Shown: positions 1-9,721 of the stretch, one piece after another | Numbering within the stretch: position 1 is the first letter of the stretch | How the letters are laid out: every line of letters starts with the position of its first letter | IMG/VR virus record: IMGVR_UViG_3300032560_000080 | Coordinates: 1 to 31,817 of that record | Source of the DNA: a virus | Length of the DNA: 31,817 nt | Strand: one strand, 5' to 3' | Program-made: the position numbers and the translations under genes | Notes under the pieces: model-generated | Seen by the model: the letters and a program-made list of their open reading frames with translations, nothing else | Databases searched by the model: none | Told to the model about the DNA's origin: nothing

Positions 1-146
1 GTGAAATTGATGTCACCCTGCACGTCCAAGGGGTAAACAGGGGAAATGTTATTGATACCGACGGCTTCAGCACTAGAATCCAACGTTAGCTGTACACCTT
101 GAGTATCAAGTTGAATATCTCCGCTTACTGCCGTTAGATTAATGAA
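1..146. repeat. terminal overlap, left copy
   Basis: Matches 31672-31817 over 146 bases with two mismatches (positions 18, c versus a, and 20, g versus t). Joining the copies restores one 628-residue tail-fibre frame, so the duplication reflects circular mapping or terminal redundancy. Confidence 0.93.
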
Positions 147-1769
147 TTCACCAGCAGTAAGCTGCATGTTCTGGCTGCCGTCGTCTAGCGTAATGAAATT
201 ATCGGAGCCGTTCGTGCTGTCACCAACTGTGCCAGACACATCCAATTGATATTGAGGAAGATTTGTTCCAATACCAACATTACCTTCCACAACTAGCCCG
301 TTCATAGGTAAGTTGAAGTTGTTGGCATTGATATAATCAGCACCAATGATCACTCCTGAGTTCAATCCTTGATAACCACCGCAACCGACTGCCATGACGT
401 TTATCTGGTCACCTGCAGCATCTCCACTAGCATTGGTAGCAAAGACAGTCAAGCCACCATAATTGCCTCGGTCAGTAAATGTATAAGTAGCTGCAGGCGT
501 TTCTGTAAAAGAACTGCCATAGCCATTACTGCCGCCGTAATTGCCATAAGTGTAGAAATTGATCGCACAGTTTCCAGTGCCATTCCAGGTAGCAAAGTTA
601 AGATCAACTGTTCCGCCTGAATTAGAGCTAAACAAGTCTACATTTCCATTGTTACCTACCAATGTCAGGTCATTGCCACTGCTATCACTTATGATACCTT
701 TTATATCCAAGGTATACTGAGGATTACTATTACCAATAGCTACGTTTCCTCCATTAGGCTGAATATATACTGAATTGGATATGGCTGCCAAAGTGAGGTT
801 ACCTGAACTATTACCAACTGTCCCCTGCACATCAAGGGTATAGGCAGGGCTAGTTTGATTAACGCCAATATATCCACTATTGGCAACTAGAGTAATGCTA
901 TCATAGGAACCTAGGCTAAGATTGCCTAAACTGTTACCTATTGTAGCATTGATATCAAATTGGTAAGATGGACTGCTATTATTGACACTGATATAACCGC
1001 CAGCACTTAGATACAGAGAATCTGCGCTCGCTACAGTAAGATTGCCTACGCTATTACCTAGTGAGCCATTAATGTCCACTGTATACGCAGGAACATTTTG
1101 ATTAAACCCGAAATTACTACCTGCATTAAACAGTTGATTACCAGCACCATCATCCAAAGAAATGTAGTTTGGATTACTATTCTGTGAATTTCCAATATTA
1201 CCTGCAACATCCAAAATATAGGCAGGAGCAGGTTGGCTGATACCTACATTGCCTGCTACATCATAAATATTAGGATAACTTCCACCTCCGCCTCCATTCA
1301 TAGCATATGAGGCAGTCACAGCATAGCTGGATGAAACTGAAGACTGGGCTAAAGCAGCAAAAGCTGCATAACTGGCGGATAGGGAGGCTTCGGAAAAGTA
1401 AGCCAGTGAAGAAGTCCAGGCAAAGCTAGCTGTAGTATTGGCAAATGATCCGGTCGGAAATAGGTTTACAAAGCAATCAGCTGCCGAGATAGTCCCGCCA
1501 TGCAAATCAGGAACTTGCACATAAAATTGATTCGTAGTCTGGCCACCTGATCCTCCGAATGCTCCTAATGCACGAATTTCATAGATGCCTGGCACTAATG
1601 AATTTACTGTCAGTGTCGGCGAATTAGGAGTAATGTCGCGGATAACCGGATCAGACATGACAATACTGCCTGAATACACCGAAGGAGTCTGAATCGGTGA
1701 CAATATGACTCTTGAATAGAAATCATTGCTATCGGCTCGTTCCAGATTGATGGTTAAATTTGTGCTCAT
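1..1769 (-). CDS. tail fibre protein, N-terminal part (runs off left edge)
   Basis: The ATG is at 1769 and the frame is open to base 1, giving 589 codons in the window. It continues in frame at 31671 down to a TAA at 31554 if the two ends are joined, which makes a 628-residue protein. The N-terminal part (about 1-110) begins MSTNLTINLERADSN and looks like a virion-attachment region. An Ala/Ser-rich stretch of the SASYA type (about 130-165) and a Gly run follow. After that come about seven repeats of a pattern like SPxYxLDVxGxxGNS, spaced roughly 40 to 80 residues apart, as in trimeric beta-structured fibre shafts. AGGA lies 8 bases before the start. It follows the large tail protein and a 79-residue gene, as expected for a host-recognition protein. 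The role comes from composition, repeats and position; no enzymatic domain is visible. Confidence 0.8.
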   Translation of the reverse strand, partial: MSTNLTINLERADSNDFYSRVILSPIQTPSVYSGSIVMSDPVIRDITPNSPTLTVNSLVPGIYEIRALGAFGGSGGQTTNQFYVQVPDLHGGTISAADCFVNLFPTGSFANTTASFAWTSSLAYFSEASLSASYAAFAALAQSSVSSSYAVTASYAMNGGGGGSYPNIYDVAGNVGISQPAPAYILDVAGNIGNSQNSNPNYISLDDGAGNQLFNAGSNFGFNQNVPAYTVDINGSLGNSVGNLTVASADSLYLSAGGYISVNNSSPSYQFDINATIGNSLGNLSLGSYDSITLVANSGYIGVNQTSPAYTLDVQGTVGNSSGNLTLAAISNSVYIQPNGGNVAIGNSNPQYTLDIKGIISDSSGNDLTLVGNNGNVDLFSSNSGGTVDLNFATWNGTGNCAINFYTYGNYGGSNGYGSSFTETPAATYTFTDRGNYGGLTVFATNASGDAAGDQINVMAVGCGGYQGLNSGVIIGADYINANNFNLPMNGLVVEGNVGIGTNLPQYQLDVSGTVGDSTNGSDNFITLDDGSQNMQLTAGEFINLTAVSGDIQLDTQGVQLTLDSSAEAVGINNISPVYPLDVQGDINF

Positions 1770-1806
1770 GAGGTTATTCCTAGTATAGTGGATCGATGGT
1801 TTTTAG

Positions 1807-2046
1807 TCAATTATATGGGTAGGCAGTATCAAAGTGCTGCTGACGATTTTTACATCCGCAGCTCTTTTTGGAAACCTGTTCATAGATTCCTGCCAGTTTG
1901 TCCAGTTTGCTATTCTTAGCCAGTCTTTCAATGGTTGTACCGACACCCTTTTCGCCAGCTATCTTAAGACTGGCTATAGCTTTGGCCCAGACTGGCCAGA
2001 CCTTAGGTTGATTAGGGATAATAGTATGATAGGCACGTTGAAACAT
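1807..2046 (-). CDS. small protein with C-terminal CGC..RQ..YPY motif
   Basis: A 79-residue protein that starts 9 bases after the stop of the large tail gene and ends 37 bases before the tail-fibre start. The middle reads GEKGVGTTIERLAKNSKLDKLAGIY. The last 20 residues contain CGCKNRQQ followed by FDTAYPYN. A short C-terminal CGC-x-x-RQ-x(4,6)-Y-P-Y/F arrangement recurs, from memory, in small proteins beside phage tail genes, but I cannot attach a function. Two cysteines one residue apart could bind metal, though no second pair exists within this chain. A longer opposite-strand frame (1834-2082) overlaps it; this one is preferred because strand and spacing fit the operon. Confidence 0.7.
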   Translation of the reverse strand: MFQRAYHTIIPNQPKVWPVWAKAIASLKIAGEKGVGTTIERLAKNSKLDKLAGIYEQVSKKSCGCKNRQQHFDTAYPYN

Positions 2047-2055
2047 ATAGATAGC

Positions 2056-5000
2056 TTAGCAAGATATCCATTGACCATATGAACCGCTGAATCGACAATC
2101 AGCAGTATTGCAGAAATTAGTGGCGACCGTCCAAGGAAATACCCAACCATTAGGTACGCCACCAGGAATGCTAAATCCATTGGGAGCTGGTGGAGGCAGA
2201 CCGGAGCTAGTCACCACCGGACTTAGGATCTGCCATGAAAATCCTTTGCTAGCCGGATCAGGAGCGGTACTGGTGCTACTATCCAGCAATACCGTCGTAG
2301 GCAAACTTAAGAATGGCTCAATCTGATCAGGATAAGGATAGTAAGCTACTGTACCGTCTTCCGCATCCATCTGACAACTGCCATTATCCTGAGTCCAAGT
2401 GCCGATAAATCCGCAGGTTGGATGAGGTTTTTGCCAGATCAGGTCAGTAACTGTCTGAATTATCTCACCATTCCATGAATTAGGATAGGTTTGATCTATC
2501 ACTATGCTAGGAATGCTGCTGACATAACTATAGGAAGCTGATGGCCAGGTTTCTCCATTATTACTGAAGGACATGACACTATAACCACAATGGGAAGTAT
2601 GCACATTCAAGCTGCCGGAAGTAAATGAAGCATACCTATTATTATAGCTGCCGGTAGTGATGGCGCTTCCCGTACAATCCGTTACGCCAATTAATCGGTT
2701 ATTTTCACCATTTATTCTCGGATCGCTCAGCCAAGTACAGGTGATCGCCTGTCCCTTAGGCTGGTTATCGCACCACCAAGGTTGCAATCCACTGCTAATC
2801 ATGAATTTGGCACCGGTCAGATTAGCCGAGGAAGTCACTTGAGTCGGACTGGTTTGATAGACAGTAACTCCAGTATAGGCTGCAGATTGTAATGGCACGA
2901 TCGTACCGCTGCTATTGATAGTGCTGCCATATAGATCAATACTGGCAGTATAGAACAAAGGCAACTGACTGCTGCAATTGACATAGGAACTGGTTCCATC
3001 CCAAGTAATCCCGACTGAAGTCAAACCTACCGGAGGAGCAGTTGGAAAGCGCAGTCGGCAGAAGGGCTCATCAAAATCAGCCGGCATCGTACTGGAACTG
3101 GGCAATGTCAAAGATAGCACATATGGTGAGCCAGAACCGTCTCCTGATATGCCATTGATAGTGTAAAATCCACCAACTGCAGTTCCACCCCAAGTATCAC
3201 CTACACTGGCGGTTGGTACGGGATTGAAATAGCTAGAGTCATAATTATACAGTGTTACATTGCTCGTTCCATCAAAACTAGGATTGCAACAACATGCTCC
3301 TTGGTCAGGCAAATAGAGATCAAAGCCATATGGACGATTAAAGTCATAACTAGGCGTATTTAATTTGATTTCAGCCCACTTTTGACGAAACACATATCCT
3401 TCGGCTGGCAAAGTAAATGCGCCATAAGGAAGATATTGAGCATCATATAGATTGGTGATCTGCGTAGCACAGGCAGGAGTACCATATTGACCGTTGCAGA
3501 ATTCACCCGCTCCCTGGATAAACCATTGATAGGTACCGGAATCAGGGCAGCTATCATAATCATATACTTTCTTATAGAAATCGAAATTGTTAGTATAGAC
3601 AATTGTGCCGGCGCTGGAACTGCTATATGCCGGTTTGCCTAATACGCTACCATCATATAATATGGTTATTCCTGCTGCCGCCGCATTAGCCGAACTGCCA
3701 GTACCTGTCCAATAGAAGCAGGAGGTATCCGGGTCAAAGTAAGGCATTAAATTGTAAGTCGGCACCCAATCAACCGGAGCACTATAGCTGGCGGTCCATT
3801 GCGGGCTGAACGGAACATTACCATGACTGTCATTAATCGGTTCACCATGCTGCCCAGGAGTAGATGCGGTACTAAATGGCGCATTATAGTAGACATCAAT
3901 GATCGGGCTTCTTAGATCATTGATCGGTCCATGCCAGGCTTGCAGCGGACTGTTAGGATATTCATTTCGGCTGATGATGGGTGCAATACTGGCATTACCA
4001 TCAGTACGCCAAGGATAGATGGCATCGTTATCCAAAGGATAGTAATTGGTCAAAGTATCCAAATCAGCCTGGACTGCGCTGGCGGTATAAGGACTTCCCA
4101 GGATGGCATCAAAGTTGTAGGTCAGGATGGCATTATTCATCGGAGCGCCCGAACTGTCTGAATAATAGGTCACGTTCATGGAAATGGACGCACTATAGAC
4201 AGTTTCGCTCTTAGTCACATTGATATTGATAGTATTGGTATAGGCATTATCCAAATAATCAATGACATAGGATTGGCTGGTGCTCCAACCATTGACAGTA
4301 ACGGGTGGAACGATGATGAGACTTCCGGAAAAGTCAGGATTGTAACCGATCAGCATATTCCAGAATGTGACCACGTTTCCAACAGTAGGAGCATCGGTTG
4401 AACAATATGGATTGCAGCCAAAATCATCAGTAAATACCATGTCATTAGTAGGATACAATCTTATGGCAATGCTAGGAATATCAACACCGGCCGTTCCATA
4501 GCCATAATGAGGATTGCCATATTGATCAAAGTAGATACCGTCATAAGCCTGGAACTGCATCTGACCGGTAGCTCCATTCCATTCGGCATAAGTGAAAGTA
4601 TCATTAAGATCAACCGTGGCAAAAGGTGATCCATCGGTATTATTGACCGTATATAGATAACTGCCTGATTGAGGACGAACCGTACAAGTCTGGGTAACAC
4701 TGATCGAATTATTGTCAGTAAAGCCTGAAACCGGGTCAATTGATACGTTAAAATTACCCGAGGCATCCAGTTGTCGATAAGTCCAGGTATCAGTGACAAC
4801 ACATCCGGTCATACTGCCAGTCATATCATAGCTGCAACTATAGTTATTCACCAGTTCGGTATATGACAGACTGCCATTGTAACTGACGCTGCAATACTTG
4901 TTCTGGCTAGGCGTATCATGAACTGCGCGCCACGTTGACCAAGTCGGATTCCATCTTACCGGATTATCAACAGGCAGTTGTCCTGGACTAGTTGGCAATG

Positions 5001-5487
5001 TATAAGGAAGATTGCCATTGCTATCAGTGCAAGCTTCGTAAGTATCCGGGCAATTCCAATAGTCAGCATTGTTCCATCCGGCCGTACCTTGCCAGAACTT
5101 CTTGGCTTGCACATTTTTATAGCCGATCGTATGACATTGGGTGGGATTGAACAAGCTGGCGGAAGTATAACCGGATGCAGTCGGAACTGGTTGAACTGAA
5201 CTGTATTGGTAGACATGATCACAACCAACCCAGGTTTCATGCGGGCAAGCTCCATCAGTCTCATCCGGGCAAGCTGAAGGAGTTCCGCAAGCCACGCCAA
5301 TTCCTCGGGTATAAGGATTGCCTGCACTACCAGTCGGATATTGGATTACATTATTGTAGATAGCCTGACTGGTGGAAAACAACTGATTATTTTGCTGGTT
5401 AAATATGCTCCCGAGGGTAGGAGCAGACGATACCGATAACCAACCATTGGCCGGAGCACGAAAAGGAATGCCGTATAGTCCGCTCAT
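2056..5487 (-). CDS. large tail tip / receptor-binding candidate (1143 aa)
   Basis: This is the longest gene in the genome. Its frame extends upstream to a TTG at 5502, but the ATG at 5487 (MSGLYGIPF) is preferred because it starts two bases after the TAA of the previous gene, and the TTG would overlap that gene by 13 bases. The protein is rich in Ser, Thr, Tyr, Asn, Gly and Pro and looks like an all-beta secreted or virion-surface protein. It is unusually cysteine-rich, especially at about 70-160, where many pairs could form disulfides. No transmembrane segment, coiled coil or catalytic motif is evident. Its position after distal tail proteins and before the fibre suggests a tail-tip, spike or adhesin role. 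That assignment rests on size and context only. Confidence 0.72.
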   Translation of the reverse strand: MSGLYGIPFRAPANGWLSVSSAPTLGSIFNQQNNQLFSTSQAIYNNVIQYPTGSAGNPYTRGIGVACGTPSACPDETDGACPHETWVGCDHVYQYSSVQPVPTASGYTSASLFNPTQCHTIGYKNVQAKKFWQGTAGWNNADYWNCPDTYEACTDSNGNLPYTLPTSPGQLPVDNPVRWNPTWSTWRAVHDTPSQNKYCSVSYNGSLSYTELVNNYSCSYDMTGSMTGCVVTDTWTYRQLDASGNFNVSIDPVSGFTDNNSISVTQTCTVRPQSGSYLYTVNNTDGSPFATVDLNDTFTYAEWNGATGQMQFQAYDGIYFDQYGNPHYGYGTAGVDIPSIAIRLYPTNDMVFTDDFGCNPYCSTDAPTVGNVVTFWNMLIGYNPDFSGSLIIVPPVTVNGWSTSQSYVIDYLDNAYTNTININVTKSETVYSASISMNVTYYSDSSGAPMNNAILTYNFDAILGSPYTASAVQADLDTLTNYYPLDNDAIYPWRTDGNASIAPIISRNEYPNSPLQAWHGPINDLRSPIIDVYYNAPFSTASTPGQHGEPINDSHGNVPFSPQWTASYSAPVDWVPTYNLMPYFDPDTSCFYWTGTGSSANAAAAGITILYDGSVLGKPAYSSSSAGTIVYTNNFDFYKKVYDYDSCPDSGTYQWFIQGAGEFCNGQYGTPACATQITNLYDAQYLPYGAFTLPAEGYVFRQKWAEIKLNTPSYDFNRPYGFDLYLPDQGACCCNPSFDGTSNVTLYNYDSSYFNPVPTASVGDTWGGTAVGGFYTINGISGDGSGSPYVLSLTLPSSSTMPADFDEPFCRLRFPTAPPVGLTSVGITWDGTSSYVNCSSQLPLFYTASIDLYGSTINSSGTIVPLQSAAYTGVTVYQTSPTQVTSSANLTGAKFMISSGLQPWWCDNQPKGQAITCTWLSDPRINGENNRLIGVTDCTGSAITTGSYNNRYASFTSGSLNVHTSHCGYSVMSFSNNGETWPSASYSYVSSIPSIVIDQTYPNSWNGEIIQTVTDLIWQKPHPTCGFIGTWTQDNGSCQMDAEDGTVAYYPYPDQIEPFLSLPTTVLLDSSTSTAPDPASKGFSWQILSPVVTSSGLPPPAPNGFSIPGGVPNGWVFPWTVATNFCNTADCRFSGSYGQWISC

Positions 5488-5489
5488 AG

Positions 5490-6155
5490 TTATGGAGTCC
5501 AAGGTAAAGTGGCTAAATTGTACATGCTTCCGCTAACAATACCATTTATATACATAGTCGTCGTGATATTGTTGATACAGACCTGGATTGGCATCATTGG
5601 AGACAAAGGCTGCCAATAGACCTGGTTAGCCTGGATATCATAGCCAGAAGCTTCATCCAAAGCAACCGTGGCACTGCTAGTCGGGATTGTTGGATAGCTG
5701 GGATAGTATACATTATAGTCATCCCAACGATATAATTGAGCCATATCATTAATGACACTGCCTCCATATGCCGGCACTACTTGGGTTAGAAAGCTGGAAC
5801 TGTTGGCATTGGCTGGCGGCACATATCTGACACATAACCAGCTACCTCCGCATAATGGCATTTCCGAGCTGGAAGTATAAGGTAGCGGATTCCCATCTGT
5901 ATCAAGATAAGTCAAAGTCGGATCAACAAATACTACGTCATTAGGATAGTATTCAGCTCCAGAATCATAAGGTTCAGCCCAACTCATCTTATCTTTACGA
6001 TTAGGCTCGGAACAGGAGATATGTGTACCATCATTACCAATAGCTATGGCAATACCTTTACCGGCTACCAATTTCTGGCTTCGTATATTGGAAGACAGAT
6101 TGTTGAGAACCTGGTGATTACTATGACCAATTGGTAATGGACGGCTATTATACAT
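5490..6155 (-). CDS. tail-tip associated protein (221 aa)
   Basis: The protein begins MYNSRPLPIGHSNHQ and starts 4 bases after the stop of the distal-tail candidate. The N-terminal third contains GKGIAIAIGNDGTHI, a Gly/Ile-rich stretch like those at the junction of tail-fibre or baseplate proteins. The remainder is Tyr/Ser/Pro-rich with a few cysteines (LCGGSWLCVRY at about 100-110). No enzymatic motif is visible. The TAA stop lies two bases upstream of the preferred start of the 1143-residue tail gene, so the two are probably translationally coupled. The structural-protein assignment is inferred from position and composition. Confidence 0.68.
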   Translation of the reverse strand: MYNSRPLPIGHSNHQVLNNLSSNIRSQKLVAGKGIAIAIGNDGTHISCSEPNRKDKMSWAEPYDSGAEYYPNDVVFVDPTLTYLDTDGNPLPYTSSSEMPLCGGSWLCVRYVPPANANSSSFLTQVVPAYGGSVINDMAQLYRWDDYNVYYPSYPTIPTSSATVALDEASGYDIQANQVYWQPLSPMMPIQVCINNITTTMYINGIVSGSMYNLATLPWTP

Positions 6156-6159
6156 AGTC

Positions 6160-7236
6160 TTATGAGTGAGTGACTAACCAGCCTCCAGGGTTGGCAGTCG
6201 GGGTAAATACCGGAGGAAAATCAGTGACCGGACTGGCAACGTAGTATAATCCGGCCAGCCATTCACCCCATTCGAATTCCTGGGTAATGATGAACTTATT
6301 GACGGAAATCTGCTGCCAAGTGATGGGTTTGACTAGCCAGCCAGCTGTGACATAGTATACGTTTCCTGAAGTATAGCCGGAAGCTCCATTGATGTTAGTA
6401 TACTTGACATAACTAGGATACATAAAGCTGCCGATAGTATTAGTTGGAATACTATAGCCGGCCTTCATACCTTTAGTACTTAAGACATAGTTTACATTAC
6501 CATTGGCATTCAAGTCATGGAAAGTGGAATCAGCAGCAGTCTGAAAATATTGATTGGTATTACGCGAATCAACACAGGCCGTTCTGCGTAAGATCTGACC
6601 ATATTGGGGAACTCCTTCGACACCAAATCTCATATAATCAAGGGCAGCCTGGGCAAATGGCAGAAAGGAAGCGCTATATACAGTTGATCCGGTAGGTGGC
6701 AAGGTTACAAATGAGCTTTTATTCTCATATGCTTGCTGGACTGCTACTTTGTATACATCAGGCAATACGACTAGATTACCGGTTGTACTGGGTGCGACAA
6801 AAGGATTGGCAACAAATCCGTTATACAACAATCCTTTGGTTACGGCGTTAGGCAACAGTTCCCATACTTCCTGGGCACCAATGCTAACATTAAAGTCTTC
6901 ATTACTGATCGTATCCCAAGGAACCTGGACCGTAATTGTATGAATGGCACCTTCCTGAATATCATAGTTACATGCCCAATCACCGAAATAAGCCGCCAAA
7001 TTGATGATATCGTCGTAATTAGGACTAGTATAGATATGGGTGGTTGCTCCCAATGTATTCGGCTGATAGTTCACTTTGCGCGGACTTAGCACGATATTAG
7101 GACTGCTGGGAAATGGCAGGCTTAAGTACGGGCTTGAAAGATGTACAAAAGGATCTTCCAATATGTAATTATCGCTATCCGGATTCAGAATGACCGGCTC
7201 TTCGCTGCCTTGATATACTGTGATTGCGTCTGCCAT
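6160..7236 (-). CDS. distal tail or tail-tip protein candidate (358 aa)
   Basis: The first gene after the tape measure, beginning MADAITVYQGSEEPVI. In siphophages this position normally holds the distal tail protein that caps the tube. The sequence alternates short hydrophobic strands with turns (for example WDTISNEDFNVSIGAQEVWELLP) and lacks catalytic signatures, which agrees with a beta-sandwich structural protein. A segment near the C-terminus reads EFEWGEWLAGLYY. The leader is TAATCAT directly before ATG, with no Shine-Dalgarno sequence, as at several other genes here. Family membership was not recognised from the sequence alone. Confidence 0.68.
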   Translation of the reverse strand: MADAITVYQGSEEPVILNPDSDNYILEDPFVHLSSPYLSLPFPSSPNIVLSPRKVNYQPNTLGATTHIYTSPNYDDIINLAAYFGDWACNYDIQEGAIHTITVQVPWDTISNEDFNVSIGAQEVWELLPNAVTKGLLYNGFVANPFVAPSTTGNLVVLPDVYKVAVQQAYENKSSFVTLPPTGSTVYSASFLPFAQAALDYMRFGVEGVPQYGQILRRTACVDSRNTNQYFQTAADSTFHDLNANGNVNYVLSTKGMKAGYSIPTNTIGSFMYPSYVKYTNINGASGYTSGNVYYVTAGWLVKPITWQQISVNKFIITQEFEWGEWLAGLYYVASPVTDFPPVFTPTANPGGWLVTHS

Positions 7237-7256
7237 ATGATTAATTGGTTAATGAA

Positions 7257-9014
7257 TTAAGGTGTACCAGTCTGGGTTTGGTTCGGATTGCCAGTATTAG
7301 CCGTTAGCAAACCATGCGGATTATAGGTCGTATTCTTGGCAATGACGGACAGGTCTCTTACCATCTGTTCGGTTAGATTGATGATCTTGCTCTGGAATCC
7401 GGAGGCAAAGGCATTACCATAGGATATGCCAGTCTTGCCGCCAGCCGTACCTAAATCCTGGAATAGGCTGTTTCTAGGCAGTATGGGAGGTAAATCTAGA
7501 GGTCCGTTATTTGGTTGTAATAACTTGGCCGAATTAATACCGCCAATCACATTTTTAGCCAAGTTAGCTTTGCCATATTTGGTTAGATAAGTTGAATTAG
7601 GTTTGTAGGCGGAATAGCTGCCATACTTCTTATCACGTGCAGCATAAAACATTCTTTCTTCAGGAGAATTTAAAAATGCCGCCGCTTCGTCGTTTTCCAT
7701 GCCAACGTAGGTCATTTGAAATTTTTGAAAACGATAATTTTGAGCATCATTAAAAGCCTTATATCCGGCTGTCATCCTAGCTCTTTGGAGTCTGGACATT
7801 GCAGCTGGATTAAGAATTCCGCTATTTCTGGCTTTGATTACATTTCTGGCAACTCCGGATAAACCTAATTTGCCAGCTCCACCCGCTATCCCAGTCAGTC
7901 CGGCTTTGGCTCCGCCGGCAAGACCATCAGTGCCAATGGCTGCAACTACATCTCCTAATGCTGATCCTTGGTTTTTGGCGTTTTTATCTGCGCCTCCTTC
8001 TTCTAGTTTGTCATTTACCCAATCTTGAGCAGCGTTAACACCGGTCGAAATCTTGTTTTTAATGCCACCTAGACCTGGAATATGTGATAAAAGATTAGCC
8101 AATACATTTGGTATGAAAGTAATGAGCTTAATAATGCTGAATACGGCATTATCAATAACAGCAGCCATAGTTGCCATATTGCCTAACGCAGCTAAAAATT
8201 TTCCATGAACCAGATTATTGATTCCTTGTATGAATGAACTGATCAGATTTACCACTCCACCTAAAGCGCTAGCCAAGGAGTTAAGCAATCCTACTATAAA
8301 TGATACAACTGGTACCAACTGTGTACCTAATTGTTTTATTTGAGAAGTAAAAGCATTCCAAGTTTCACTAAGCTTACCGATTTCTTCATTAGTAGCTATC
8401 TGACTAGGATTCTGCTCTTTAAGCTTAGTTAATCCTGATTTACCATCAGCAGCTTTTGGTAATTTTCCAATGATTGAATTAAGCACTCCTTCTGGTGTGC
8501 TGGTCACATCTTGAATATATCGTCTAGTGTTGCCATCGGTCGATCTGGAGATACCTCCAGGTCCGGCAGCTTGTTTTATCTTATCAGCAGTTTCGGCAAA
8601 CAATTCGCTAGGAGCTTTGTTATACAAGTCATTCAATGTGACTCCCAGTGCTCCAAAGCTCTTGATTAGATCTTGATTGCCGGCCAAAGCATCCTGCCTA
8701 GCTTTGGATATGTTCTCAAACATCGTCGTAGTGGCATCATCAGCTACATTAGCCTGTCGGCCTAGCAACTGGATGGATTGCAATACTTCCGGAGGAATAC
8801 CCAGTGATTTGCTAGTACGATCCAGATCATTAGCCCATTGAGCAGTCTTACGGGTTACCTCTTCGATCGCCGTTACCGTAAAAGCAGTCTTAAGCTTGGC
8901 TCCCAATTCACTACGCAGCACATCACCAGTACGCTTGAATGTAGTTTGCAATACATTAGCCTGGCTTTGCGCCTGGGATCCATCCAGGTCAACTCGAAAA
9001 CTTAGATTGCTCAT
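7257..9014 (-). CDS. tail tape measure protein (585 aa)
   Basis: A long, Ala/Lys/Asn-rich, largely helical protein starting MSNLSFRVDLDGSQAQ. The N-terminal third contains a tape-measure-like region with QWANDLDRTSKSLGIPPEVL (about 80-100). A central hydrophobic stretch (about 225-320), with repeated VVSFIVGLLNSLASALGG-like segments, resembles the membrane-active part of tape measures. Gly/Ala-rich linkers follow. It lies directly between the chaperone-like gene (1-base gap) and the distal tail genes. Tape length sets tail length at about 1.5 angstroms per residue, so 585 residues predicts a tail of roughly 85-90 nm (inference). No lysozyme or peptidase domain was noticed. Confidence 0.85.
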   Translation of the reverse strand: MSNLSFRVDLDGSQAQSQANVLQTTFKRTGDVLRSELGAKLKTAFTVTAIEEVTRKTAQWANDLDRTSKSLGIPPEVLQSIQLLGRQANVADDATTTMFENISKARQDALAGNQDLIKSFGALGVTLNDLYNKAPSELFAETADKIKQAAGPGGISRSTDGNTRRYIQDVTSTPEGVLNSIIGKLPKAADGKSGLTKLKEQNPSQIATNEEIGKLSETWNAFTSQIKQLGTQLVPVVSFIVGLLNSLASALGGVVNLISSFIQGINNLVHGKFLAALGNMATMAAVIDNAVFSIIKLITFIPNVLANLLSHIPGLGGIKNKISTGVNAAQDWVNDKLEEGGADKNAKNQGSALGDVVAAIGTDGLAGGAKAGLTGIAGGAGKLGLSGVARNVIKARNSGILNPAAMSRLQRARMTAGYKAFNDAQNYRFQKFQMTYVGMENDEAAAFLNSPEERMFYAARDKKYGSYSAYKPNSTYLTKYGKANLAKNVIGGINSAKLLQPNNGPLDLPPILPRNSLFQDLGTAGGKTGISYGNAFASGFQSKIINLTEQMVRDLSVIAKNTTYNPHGLLTANTGNPNQTQTGTP

Positions 9015-9015
9015 A

Positions 9016-9714
9016 TTAAATTAGTGCTGATTTACCGCCATGAATGCGCTTTTGATTAGCCTCAAACTTGCTCAAAATCTTTATTTGACCTTCGGTTTCG
9101 GCAAAGGCAGCCCATTCCAGGAACATACGGCGCATATTCATGTTCAAAATCTCATCCTGAACATATCCCATCTTCTTGAAAATTATGAATATATTAGTAC
9201 GCCAGTCATTGCCACTAGGTTTGCCATCATCCTGTTCCGAGGCTGATTCATATTCCGGCATGCTATCGAGGAAATAAGCCAGATATTCCTTAAACTTGTT
9301 AAACTCGTAAATCAAGTTCCAATGCTTGTTCTTCTCCATGACTAGTTTAAGGTTAGCCACGAATTCCTTGGCAGTCTGGTCTAACTTAGCACTATCATTC
9401 AATGTCTCCAAAGCTTGCTCATACTTCATGCCACAGATGACCAAAGCTATGAACAGATGAGTGGCCTGATCTCCATAAGTATCCAGTTTAATATCATCAC
9501 ATACGGCCGGATTCTTGATTTGTTCCAATAGTATGATATGACCCAGGCTTAAAGGCATAAGTCTCACGCCACAGACAATAAACTCCTTAAGGATAAGCGT
9601 ATTGCCATAGTTAGTCTGGATGATTTTTGCCGGATCCGTCTTACGTTTCTTAGTAAGCGGATTGCGTGCCTGTCTAGCCAGCTCACGGCAAGTCTTGGGA
9701 TCAACGGTAGCCAT
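9016..9714 (-). CDS. tail assembly chaperone-like protein (232 aa)
   Basis: A charged, mostly helical protein (MATVDPKTCRELARQARNP at the start) in the slot between tail tube and tape measure, where siphophages encode the tail assembly chaperone that coats the tape measure before tube polymerisation. The lambda G/GT type is made by a programmed frameshift. Here one frame covers the whole interval and the tape-measure start follows within a base, leaving no room for a separate T extension, so frameshifting is not supported. The hairpin at 9722-9754 sits just upstream of the start. The assignment is positional plus composition; no diagnostic motif was recognised. Confidence 0.65.
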   Translation of the reverse strand: MATVDPKTCRELARQARNPLTKKRKTDPAKIIQTNYGNTLILKEFIVCGVRLMPLSLGHIILLEQIKNPAVCDDIKLDTYGDQATHLFIALVICGMKYEQALETLNDSAKLDQTAKEFVANLKLVMEKNKHWNLIYEFNKFKEYLAYFLDSMPEYESASEQDDGKPSGNDWRTNIFIIFKKMGYVQDEILNMNMRRMFLEWAAFAETEGQIKILSKFEANQKRIHGGKSALI

Positions 9715-9721
9715 AGTATGT

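Noticed and set aside
5488-5502. TTG start for the large tail gene
   Set aside because: It would overlap the previous gene by 13 bases; ATG at 5487 directly follows that gene's stop.
9016-9714. G/GT-type programmed frameshift
   Set aside because: The tape measure starts one base after the stop and no extended overlapping frame exists.
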